Below are positions 1-4,457 of a DNA stretch of 5,726 nt, one piece after another. Within the stretch, counting starts at the first letter, position 1; each line of letters begins with the position of its first letter. The position numbers and the translations under genes are program-made. The stretch comes from Candidatus Wolfebacteria bacterium (lineage in GTDB: Bacteria; Patescibacteriota; Minisyncoccia; UBA6257; UBA9933), in assembly GCA_026394835.1 (NCBI GenBank), contig JAPLZW010000044.1:1-5726 (forward strand), written 5' to 3'. Below the pieces are notes generated by a model. It saw only the letters and a list, made by a program, of their open reading frames with translations. It ran no database searches and had not been told where the DNA came from.

Positions 1-30
1 TATTTTTTAAATTTAATGACTAAATTTGAG

Positions 31-141
31 TACCCACCCAAATTTTTAGACATAACCTATTTGGGAAAATTGGGGGAATAAGTCAGCTACTTCTATTTTA
101 CCCTTGCGCTTAGTGTTTTTGTCTAAAAACTTGGGTGGGTA
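31..141. repeat. Long inverted repeat with 22-nt arms
   Basis: Positions 31-52 and 120-141 are reverse complements except at one position (A42 against C130). On minus-strand RNA that position is a U-G wobble, so the minus transcript could form a continuous 22-bp stem around a loop of about 67 nt. The arms begin TACCCACCC and end TTTAGACA. The layout fits either a large RNA hairpin in the mltG trailer or a tiny inverted-repeat element of MITE type. I see no flanking target-site duplication, and no transposase is present, so the RNA reading is slightly preferred. Confidence 0.75.
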
Positions 142-152
142 AGATTTTGTAG

Positions 153-171
153 CTCCGACATGAAGTCGGAG
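153..171 (-). repeat. CTCCGAC/GTCGGAG hairpin after mltG
   Basis: A perfect 7-bp stem (CTCCGAC 153-159, GTCGGAG 165-171) encloses the loop ATGAA. The 10-mer TAGCTCCGAC at 150-159 recurs at 3537-3546 inside the terminator of the second RNA unit. On the minus strand the hairpin is followed by CTACAAAATCTT, a poor U-tract, so it is at best a weak terminator. The shared 10-mer suggests a repeated genomic element rather than chance. Confidence 0.6.
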
Positions 172-195
172 ACAAAGCCCTTAATTTTTAAACGC

Positions 196-231
196 AAAAA
201 AACCCGCAACCTCTGCCTTTCCACCGAAAGC
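196..231 (-). terminator. Weak candidate terminator after mltG
   Basis: Directly after the mltG stop, the minus strand reads a short hairpin (CTTTC, loop GGTG, GAAAG at about 216-229), then GGTTGCGGG and a run of seven T (196-202). The T-run is good, but the hairpin is short and set back from it, so termination here may be inefficient. Confidence 0.3.
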
Positions 232-233
232 CT

Positions 234-1307
234 TCAGTCGCTTAATAGGTATTTGTTCCTGTTATCGTTATGTTCATCAAACGTCTCTGAAAAAATCGTC
301 TTTTTTGTCTTGGAATCGGAAAGGTAATAGAGGAATGGCGTTGATTTTTGGGGATTCAGGGCGGCCATTATTGATTCTATCCCGGGATTGCTTATCGGTC
401 CGGGCGGCAATCCGACGTTTGTATAAGTATTGTAAGGAGAATCTGTTTTATAGTCAGCCCTATTTATGGAACAATCAAGGTACTTCCCCGAACAGCTAAG
501 ATAAGATATCGAGCAATCCACCTGAAGAGGCATATTCATCGCAAGCCTTTTTTCGAGAATCCCCGCCACTACGGATTTATCTTTATAATCGGGCGTTTCT
601 TTTTCTAAAATGGAAGCAATAATGATTGTCCGAAATAAATCATCATTCTTCCCGAGAATGACCGAGGTCTTCCCCTTAAAGTTATCCAAAAATTTTTCCG
701 TAACGGTTTTTGCGTCCGATTTCGGAGAAAAATAGTAAGTATCGGGAAAAAGAAAACCCTCGAGCTTGTTATCCTCGTTCACGCTTATTCTTCCAGAGAT
801 AGGTTTCTTTGTCAATGCTCCCTTAAAAAGTCCTTTAAACCAGTCATATCCGCTTCCCAGGGAATCCGGATTAAAATTTTTAAGTTCTCCTTCTTGAAGC
901 ACGCCCAAAGAACTTACCTTGTCGTCTATCTCCGCCACAGTCTCCCCCGGGAAAATAGTAACTGAAACATCTTCCGGTCCTCTTGATAAAGCGCTAACCA
1001 GCATAAGCGCGGAAAAATCACTGCTCAAAGAATAATTTCCGGGCTTTAAGGATTGCGCTTCTCCGGTCAAAATCGCATAAGTCCAAAAAACCCCTTCCGA
1101 CTTCAGAAGATTTTCTTTTTTTAACCCGGCGGCAATTTCTTTAATCCCGTCTCCCAATTTCACTTCAAAATTTATTCTTTTCGCATCGGCTCCCGGCGCT
1201 TGCGATTGGGAATAAGTCGGTTGCGAAAAATAAAAAAATGCGGCTGCCGCGACAAAAAACGCCAACCCCAGAAATCCGATTAAAATTTTCTTTCCATCTA
1301 TATCCAT
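234..1307 (-). CDS. mltG: Endolytic transglycosylase MltG
   Basis: MltG (YceG family) is a membrane-anchored lytic transglycosylase that cuts nascent peptidoglycan glycan strands near the membrane and sets their length. The product is 357 aa, normal for the family. A single membrane anchor lies at about residues 8-27, followed by a Gln/Ser-rich linker and a LysM-like region. The YceG domain shows LEGFLFPDTY (182-191), ASILEKET (231-238, catalytic Glu235) and SPYNTY...GLPPGPI...NPG (290-309). The start is the ATG at 1307: the longer open frame runs through the end of rodA and would put residues before the anchor that do not look real. The ATG overlaps the rodA stop as TAATG, so translation is probably coupled. 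An unusual feature is three cysteines at 265, 272 and 279 just after the catalytic segment, where typical MltG reads DPTVxY. Confidence in the family is high. Confidence 0.95.
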   Translation of the reverse strand: MDIDGKKILIGFLGLAFFVAAAAFFYFSQPTYSQSQAPGADAKRINFEVKLGDGIKEIAAGLKKENLLKSEGVFWTYAILTGEAQSLKPGNYSLSSDFSALMLVSALSRGPEDVSVTIFPGETVAEIDDKVSSLGVLQEGELKNFNPDSLGSGYDWFKGLFKGALTKKPISGRISVNEDNKLEGFLFPDTYYFSPKSDAKTVTEKFLDNFKGKTSVILGKNDDLFRTIIIASILEKETPDYKDKSVVAGILEKRLAMNMPLQVDCSISYLSCSGKYLDCSINRADYKTDSPYNTYTNVGLPPGPISNPGIESIMAALNPQKSTPFLYYLSDSKTKKTIFSETFDEHNDNRNKYLLSD

Positions 1308-2395
1308 TAGGAAGTTCTTCTTATGAAGACCGATTGGATTATGCCAAGAAGAATCATATCTATCAATAGGCTTGACCCTCCATAGCTTAAGAAAGGGAAC
1401 GTTACGCCGATAACCGGAGTAAACCCTATATTCGAACCGACGTTCAGAATAAATTGGGAAAGAAATAAAATGGCGGCTCCCAAACAAACCAGCCGGCCAA
1501 AATTATTTTGGGATTTAAAACCTATGCCGATGATCCGGAAAACCGCAAATGCGAAAGCGGCGAGGACCAAGAACCCGCCAAAAAGCCCCCACTCTTCAAT
1601 GATTGCCGAAAAAATAAAATCTGTTTGTTTCTCCGGCAAAAATCCAAGCTGAGATTGAGTCCCTTGCCCGAAACCTTTGCCGAAAAATCCGCCCGAGCCG
1701 ATTGCCGTCTTCGCCTGAATCACGCTGTAATTTATTCCCAAGGGATCCCGGCCGGGAAAAAGAAACCCCATAATCCTGTCTTTCTGGTAAGGCTTCAAAA
1801 AACTGTGCCACATAAAAACCCCCAGAATCGAAAAAATCAGAATGACAATAAGAAGGTGCTTCCACTTTATCCCCGAGACTAAAAGAAACCCCACCCATAT
1901 GAGAAAAAGTATAGCTACAGAACCAAAATCCGGCTGTAGAGCTATTAAAGCCGCGGGAACGGCGAAATAAATAAAAGAAACTAAAAGATTCGAAATTCTC
2001 GCGATCGCCGCATGCTTACGGCTGAAAAAAACCGAGTAAAGGATAATAAGCGCGAACTTCATATATTCCGACGGCTCAAAACGAAAATCGCCGAGCGCGA
2101 TCCAGGCTCTTGCGCCGCGGATGGAGGGAGCGAAGAAAAACGCGGCGGCAAGAAATAATAATCCCAAAAAATAAATCCCAAATATGATTCCTTTGTAATT
2201 GATGAAAGGCCGCAAATCAAATCTTGAAATCAGAAAGATGAGCGCGACCCCTATTATTATCCACACTATTTGTTTCCGGAACGATATGGGCGCGTTGCTT
2301 AAGAAGCTTGTGAGGCTCGCCGCGATCAAAAACAAAACCGAAAGATTAAGCTTCCAGTCCATCCCCTTGCCCGAAAAAAATTCTATGATTGGCAT
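1307..2395 (-). CDS. rodA: SEDS-family peptidoglycan glycosyltransferase RodA
   Basis: RodA polymerises lipid II into glycan strands during cell elongation, normally with a class B penicillin-binding protein (none is in this window). The 362-aa product is almost entirely hydrophobic, with about ten membrane segments. SEDS motifs are visible: RGARAWIALG (93-102), FEPSE (106-110), LQPDFGS (153-159), LPEKQTDFIF (253-262, with Asp259 matching the essential extracellular Asp of the family), EEWG (267-270) and PVIGVTFPFLSYGG (327-340). FtsW is the main alternative; the RGARAW and LPEKQTDFIF forms favour RodA. I chose the ATG at 2395, one base after the tsaD stop (TAAAATG). An upstream ATG at 2425 would overlap tsaD by 29 nt, and its extra residues are just the tsaD end read in another frame. 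A third ATG at 2362 has AAGGGG too close to it. The Shine-Dalgarno is weak, so coupling to tsaD is likely. Confidence 0.95.
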   Translation of the reverse strand: MPIIEFFSGKGMDWKLNLSVLFLIAASLTSFLSNAPISFRKQIVWIIIGVALIFLISRFDLRPFINYKGIIFGIYFLGLLFLAAAFFFAPSIRGARAWIALGDFRFEPSEYMKFALIILYSVFFSRKHAAIARISNLLVSFIYFAVPAALIALQPDFGSVAILFLIWVGFLLVSGIKWKHLLIVILIFSILGVFMWHSFLKPYQKDRIMGFLFPGRDPLGINYSVIQAKTAIGSGGFFGKGFGQGTQSQLGFLPEKQTDFIFSAIIEEWGLFGGFLVLAAFAFAVFRIIGIGFKSQNNFGRLVCLGAAILFLSQFILNVGSNIGFTPVIGVTFPFLSYGGSSLLIDMILLGIIQSVFIRRTS

Positions 2396-2396
2396 T

Positions 2397-3503
2397 TTAT
2401 ATCTGAAGGTTCCCGTTCGCTTCAAGCTTGTGGTTTTTCTTCCGCAGAAAATTAATATATCCCGCGGCCGCGATCATCGCCGCGTTATCGGTTGAAAAAC
2501 CTAAATCTGGGATCAACAGCTTTATTTTAGCAGATTTCTTTGTTTCTTTGTTGAATCTTTTTCTCAATTCTCGGCTCGCCGAAACTCCCCCCGAGACCAT
2601 AATGGATCTCGCTTTGAATTCTCTGGCGGCCCGGAAAGTTTTCTTTATCAAAACATCAAAAGCCGCTTGCCGGAAACTGGCCGCGACATCGGCCATGTCA
2701 GCATCTTTGTTATCGCGGAGATAATACAACACCGATGTTTTTAACCCCGAATAACTGAAGTCGAAATTCTTTTGATGAATCATCGGCCGGGGAAATTCAA
2801 TCGCTAAAGGATTCCCGTCTTTTGAAATTTTTTCTATTTGCGGCCCGCCGGGATACGGCAATCCCAAAAGCCTTGCCACCTTGTCGAATGATTCTCCGAC
2901 TGCATCATCACGCGTTTCGCCGATTTTTTTTATGGAAGTTAAGCTTTTCATCAAAAGGAGAGAAGTGTGTCCGCCGCTTACGATAAGAGCGATAGCGGGA
3001 AATAAAGATTTAAGATTTAAGCCGTAAGATTTAAGGCTTTCTTTATCGCTGGGCAGTAAAAAGCTATATAAATGGCCGCTTAAATGGCTTACTCCAATCA
3101 ACTTAAGTTTTGGGTTTTGGGTTTTGAGTTTTGAATAAAGCTCTTTGGAAAATTCAATCCCGGTCCATAAGGCCGGCTCCAGCCCCGGGCCAACCGTAAC
3201 GCAGATCAAATCAATTTTGGGAATTATGAATTTTGAATTATGAGTTATGGTTTTACTCGCCGATTTTTTATTCCTTATTCCTAATTCATTATTCATTATT
3301 CTCTGCCACAGCAGTGGCAGATTTTTAAGATGCTCGCGCTTTGCCAAATTCGGCACCACTCCTCCGAATGGGGCGTGGATTTTTATTTGCGATGCCACCA
3401 GATTTTCTAAAATCTTAAAACGTGGCCGAGGAAGCCCGCCGCTCGCCTCCACTAAAGCTATCGCAGTTTCATCACAACTGGTTTCTATGGCTAAAATTTT
3501 CAT
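2397..3503 (-). CDS. tsaD: tRNA N6-threonylcarbamoyladenosine synthase TsaD
   Basis: TsaD transfers the threonylcarbamoyl group to A37 of ANN-decoding tRNAs, working with TsaB and TsaE (absent here). The 368-aa product begins MKILAIETSCDET. It shows PNLAKREH (51-58), GVSHLSGHL (137-145, metal ligands His140 and His144), VSGGHTSL (175-182), DDAVGESFDKVARLLG (199-214), SGGVSASREL (304-313) and STDNAAM (337-343, metal ligand Asp339). It is some 20-30 residues longer than the usual 335-350, mainly through a low-complexity stretch at about residues 68-95; simple repeats also encode residues near 124-133 and 158-167. The ATG at 3503 is chosen because the conserved N-terminus starts there; the 15 codons before it run into the upstream terminator. 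There is no good Shine-Dalgarno; TAGATT lies 7 nt before the ATG and could be a -10 for a near-leaderless mRNA. Confidence 0.96.
   Translation of the reverse strand: MKILAIETSCDETAIALVEASGGLPRPRFKILENLVASQIKIHAPFGGVVPNLAKREHLKNLPLLWQRIMNNELGIRNKKSASKTITHNSKFIIPKIDLICVTVGPGLEPALWTGIEFSKELYSKLKTQNPKLKLIGVSHLSGHLYSFLLPSDKESLKSYGLNLKSLFPAIALIVSGGHTSLLLMKSLTSIKKIGETRDDAVGESFDKVARLLGLPYPGGPQIEKISKDGNPLAIEFPRPMIHQKNFDFSYSGLKTSVLYYLRDNKDADMADVAASFRQAAFDVLIKKTFRAAREFKARSIMVSGGVSASRELRKRFNKETKKSAKIKLLIPDLGFSTDNAAMIAAAGYINFLRKKNHKLEANGNLQI
3005..3032. repeat. AAGATTT heptamer repeats inside tsaD
   Basis: AAGATTT occurs at 3005-3011, 3012-3018 and 3026-3032, two copies in tandem and one 7 nt away. They encode the stretch around Lys-Ser-Tyr...Leu-Asn-Leu-Lys (about residues 158-167), which falls between conserved blocks of TsaD and so probably in a loop. 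Confidence 0.7.
3107..3134. repeat. Four tandem GTTTTGG/GTTTTGA units inside tsaD
   Basis: Four consecutive 7-bp units (GTTTTGG twice, then GTTTTGA twice) fill 3107-3134. On the coding strand they give a Lys/Leu/Thr/Gln/Asn/Pro segment at about residues 124-133, just before the metal-binding GVSHLSGHL motif. A 7-bp unit is not a multiple of three, but four units plus flank keep the frame. Confidence 0.85.
3221..3320. repeat. AT-rich low-complexity insertion plus hairpin inside tsaD
   Basis: Positions 3221-3250 are variants of GAATTATGA and 3268-3300 are variants of TTATTC/ATTCATTA. They are followed by a perfect inverted repeat, CTGCCAC (3303-3309), AGCA, GTGGCAG (3314-3320). The AT-rich part encodes about residues 68-95, rich in Asn, Lys, Ser, Thr and Ile, inserted between the HLKNL segment and the IDLICVTVGPG strand where ordinary TsaD has a short linker. 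On the plus strand the inverted repeat followed by ATTTTT resembles a terminator, but nothing on that strand needs one. Confidence 0.75.
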
Positions 3504-3528
3504 TAATTTGAATCTAACTTGGTAAGTG

Positions 3529-3571
3529 AAAAAAGATAGCTCCGACAACCGGAAACGGCTATCGGAGCTAT
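3529..3571 (-). terminator. Strong intrinsic terminator ahead of tsaD
   Basis: Arms 3536-3551 and 3556-3571 form a 16-bp stem around the 4-nt loop TTTC on the minus strand. The only two non-Watson-Crick positions are G-U wobbles in minus-strand RNA. Six T (3534-3529) follow after one C. The strand bias of the wobbles and the T-tract show that it serves minus-strand transcription, ending the unit that starts near 3884. The arm carries TAGCTCCGAC, also found at 150-159. Confidence 0.88.
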
Positions 3572-3598
3572 GTACCCAAGGGGAGAAGCCCTGGCTGT

Positions 3599-3805
3599 CT
3601 ACCGAGACTGAGTTTTGCGTTGTCTAATCAAGGAACCCGCGCCATCGGCGCCCCAACAGAAACCCGGCCCGGGAACATGATCTCCGTCCGCGGGCGAACC
3701 TTCATACCCCGAGATACTGAAACCCTTACCGCGCATGATTGCCTGAATCTTCTTTTTTGATTCCATGGAGTCTCTCAGCGGAGCCTTACCCGGAACGCTT
3801 TCCAT
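3599..3805 (-). CDS. Possible small hypothetical protein (68 aa) within the RNA unit
   Basis: I do not recognise this ORF. The ATG at 3805 has GGAGAGG six bases upstream, a reasonable Shine-Dalgarno; ATGs at 3817 and 3823 are in frame but less well placed. The predicted protein is basic at its N-terminal third, Gly/Pro/Asp-rich in the middle (a GFSISGYEG segment, then PADGDHVPGPG), has one Cys and two basic C-terminal patches, and has no membrane segment. It shares its promoter and terminator with the RNA candidate. The ORF sits inside a region of strong RNA pairing, and its Gly/Arg/Pro-rich composition is what a GC-rich RNA gene gives by chance, so I favour the RNA reading. Confidence 0.3.
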   Translation of the reverse strand: MESVPGKAPLRDSMESKKKIQAIMRGKGFSISGYEGSPADGDHVPGPGFCWGADGAGSLIRQRKTQSR

Positions 3806-3890
3806 AATCCTCTCCATGCGCATACGAGATTGTGGCAGCCCCTCCCCTTAGGCAACTGCGCAAAGTGCAAACATTAACAGGAATTTTATG

Positions 3891-3919
3891 ATTATAAATT
3901 AATTTTTTATTTTGTCCAA
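3891..3919 (-). promoter_or_regulatory. Sigma70-type promoter of the second RNA unit
   Basis: On the minus strand TTGGAC (3919-3914) and a perfect TATAAT (3896-3891) are 17 bp apart, with an A/T-rich spacer. The start site is expected near 3884. It lies right after the terminator of the preceding unit, which makes the downstream transcript independent. Confidence 0.82.
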
Positions 3920-3928
3920 TTTTTGTTT

Positions 3929-3971
3929 AAAAAAATGACCCACCCACCAGACTGATTTCTGACGGATGGGT
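3929..3971 (-). terminator. Strong intrinsic terminator of the first RNA unit
   Basis: On the minus strand 3971-3958 pairs with 3951-3938 as an uninterrupted 14-bp stem (ACCCAUCCGUCAGA with UCUGGUGGGUGGGU, three G-U pairs) around a 6-nt loop. Two bases (CA) and seven T (3935-3929) follow. It lies 18 bases beyond the stop of the 65-aa ORF. Confidence 0.9.
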
Positions 3972-3988
3972 TGAGCGACGATGAAGAT

Positions 3989-4186
3989 CTACAGCCGAAG
4001 CTGAGGAGGCGGCGGCAGGGGCAAAGACTGCTCTGGGGGCAAAGAGAATAAAGACGACGGTCGAGTCGACCCGTACAGGTTACACCCGTACATCGCAGAC
4101 AACCGGAACCTAAGTCTCGCCGCCTCACCCTCTATAGGAGGCAGTTTTGACAAGTCCCTGTTTTTCCTCTTCTTTCCGAACACCAT
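3989..4186 (-). CDS. Possible small hypothetical protein (65 aa)
   Basis: The ATG at 4186 has AAGGAG eight bases upstream. The N-terminus is very basic (MVFGKKRKNRD) and the C-terminus is Ser/Leu/Pro-rich, ending in a PPPP run. It overlaps the 57-aa ORF by 62 nt in another frame, and most of its second half is the translation of the paired RNA segments at 4006-4126. That composition looks like an RNA gene read as protein, so support is low despite the good ribosome site. Confidence 0.22.
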   Translation of the reverse strand: MVFGKKRKNRDLSKLPPIEGEAARLRFRLSAMYGCNLYGSTRPSSLFSLPPEQSLPLPPPPQLRL

Positions 4187-4298
4187 GGCCTTGTCTCCTT
4201 TTTGGAGCCCTCTTTACGAGAGCCTTCGCGGGAACCGTTCCACCACCAGGTCGCAAACAACGCTTGGGCATCTTCACCGCCCTGCCATTCTCACTCAT
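4125..4298 (-). CDS. Possible small basic protein (57 aa)
   Basis: The ATG at 4298 has AAGGAG six bases upstream, the best Shine-Dalgarno in the window. The product is strongly basic (many Lys/Arg), with a Gly-rich turn after CLRP and a short EEEK patch, without membrane segments or cysteine pairs. An in-frame ATG at 4370, 6-7 nt after the predicted transcription start, would give 81 aa and a near-leaderless mRNA. A short nucleic-acid-binding protein could look like this, but so could chance. It overlaps the 65-aa ORF by 62 nt, so both being real genes is unlikely. Confidence 0.32.
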   Translation of the reverse strand: MSENGRAVKMPKRCLRPGGGTVPAKALVKRAPKRRQGHGVRKEEEKQGLVKTASYRG

Positions 4299-4374
4299 AG
4301 GCGACTCCTTGAAAGAAGCCGGGCTGCAGGCGGCACCCTGCAGCAGAAAAAGACCACCCCCGCAACTCATTACT

Positions 4375-4395
4375 TATGCTTAAATTATAAGCATA
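4375..4395. promoter_or_regulatory. Palindrome over the -10 box, possible operator
   Basis: TATGCTTA (4375-4382) and TAAGCATA (4388-4395) are perfect 8-bp inverted arms around AATTA. The -10 box of the first RNA unit (4384-4389) lies inside, and the predicted start site falls at the edge. A repressor binding here would block transcription. No regulator gene is in the window. Confidence 0.45.
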
Positions 4396-4413
4396 TTTAA
4401 GGTGCTCTGTCAA
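4384..4413 (-). promoter_or_regulatory. Sigma70-type promoter of the first RNA unit
   Basis: On the minus strand a perfect TTGACA (4413-4408) and a perfect TATAAT (4389-4384) are 18 bp apart; the start site is expected near 4377. It is the closest match to consensus in the window and implies high expression. It sits only about 40 bases after the stop of the PQ-loop-like gene. Confidence 0.85.
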
Positions 4414-4457
4414 ACTATCGAGAACTATCGAGGTTCAACCTCCATAGTTTATAGTTT
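4412..4457. repeat. Nested direct and inverted repeats after the PQ-loop gene
   Basis: AACTATCGAG occurs twice in tandem (4413-4422 and 4423-4432). The second copy is the left arm of a hairpin: AACTATCGAGGTT (4424-4436), C, AACCTCCATAGTT (4438-4450), with one mismatch. ATAGTTT is then duplicated (4445-4451 and 4452-4458). The right-hand arm thus mirrors the duplication of the left. It may terminate the upstream gene, although it has no clear T-run, or form a cruciform next to the -35 box. Confidence 0.7.

Larger units (their letters stand above)
1..233. other. Intergenic region downstream of mltG, no gene seen
   Basis: No convincing ORF is present on either strand. The stretch is AT-rich and holds three structured elements, listed separately: a weak terminator candidate directly after mltG, a 7-bp-stem hairpin at 153-171, and a long inverted repeat at 31-141. 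It may be the 3' trailer of the tsaD-rodA-mltG transcript or a separate small element. I see no promoter of good quality. Confidence 0.6.
3529..3884 (-). ncRNA. Candidate structured RNA, about 355 nt, family not recognised
   Basis: The transcript is framed by a near-consensus promoter (3891-3919) and a strong terminator (3529-3571). Its core, 3852 to 3575, is closed by a 16-bp uninterrupted helix: 3852-3837 pairs with 3575-3590, with four G-U pairs. Inner elements include 3818-3812 with 3770-3764 (CAUGGAG/CUCCAUG), an alternative 3821-3815 with 3737-3731 (GCGCAUG/CAUGCGC), a GCGCC-GAU-GGCGC hairpin near 3640-3652, and GUUCG-CCCG-CGGAC near 3685-3699. It is GC-richer than the flanks. I looked for RNase P RNA (GAGGAAAGUCC), tmRNA (a tRNA-like end with GUUCGA and CCA) and SRP RNA (GGAAGGAAGCAGCC) signatures and found none. 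A 68-aa ORF lies inside, so a small mRNA remains possible. Confidence 0.55.
3930..4377 (-). ncRNA. Candidate structured RNA, about 450 nt, family not recognised
   Basis: The unit runs from a near-consensus promoter (4384-4413) to a strong terminator (3929-3971). Several hairpins are visible in minus-strand RNA: GCUGCAGG/CCUGCAGC (4344-4337 with 4330-4323), an 8-bp stem GUACGGGU-GUA-ACCUGUAC (4091-4073), GGUCG-ACU-CGACC (4071-4059, read on either strand) and CAGC-UUCG-GCUG (4003-3992, a UUCG tetraloop). A 9-bp helix GAGGCGGCG/CGCCGCCUC (4126-4118 with 4014-4006) encloses the middle two. The region is GC-rich against AT-rich flanks. I see no tmRNA, RNase P or SRP signature. Two or three short ORFs with fair starts overlap it, so an mRNA for small proteins is the alternative. 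Confidence 0.45.

Noticed and set aside
1308..1487. 60-codon N-terminal extension of mltG
   Set aside because: It runs antiparallel to no signal peptide and lies wholly over the end of rodA; the membrane anchor expected at the N-terminus starts only after the ATG at 1307, which overlaps the rodA stop as TAATG.
1470..1898. ORFs opposite or out of frame with rodA
   Set aside because: They are frame shadows of a clear rodA reading frame with conserved motifs and have no independent start signals.
2396..2425. Upstream rodA start at 2425
   Set aside because: The ten extra residues are the tsaD 3' end read in another frame and have no ribosome site; the ATG at 2395 sits one base after the tsaD stop.
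3221..3300. Insertion sequence or CRISPR array in tsaD
   Set aside because: The tract is AT-rich simple sequence with irregular units, without spacers, terminal repeats or a transposase, and it keeps the reading frame.
3504..3548. Upstream tsaD start at 3548
   Set aside because: The 15 extra codons lie across the terminator stem and T-run; the family N-terminus begins at the ATG at 3503.
3575..3852. RNase P RNA, tmRNA or SRP RNA
   Set aside because: The universally conserved motifs of each are missing on both strands. A plus-strand ACAGAAACC near 3656 resembles part of the RNase P core, but the partner motif GAGGAAAGUCC is absent.
4147..4400. Plus-strand ORFs over the first RNA unit
   Set aside because: They have no ribosome site or promoter, run against all other signals, and their composition is that of a reverse-complemented GC-rich RNA gene.
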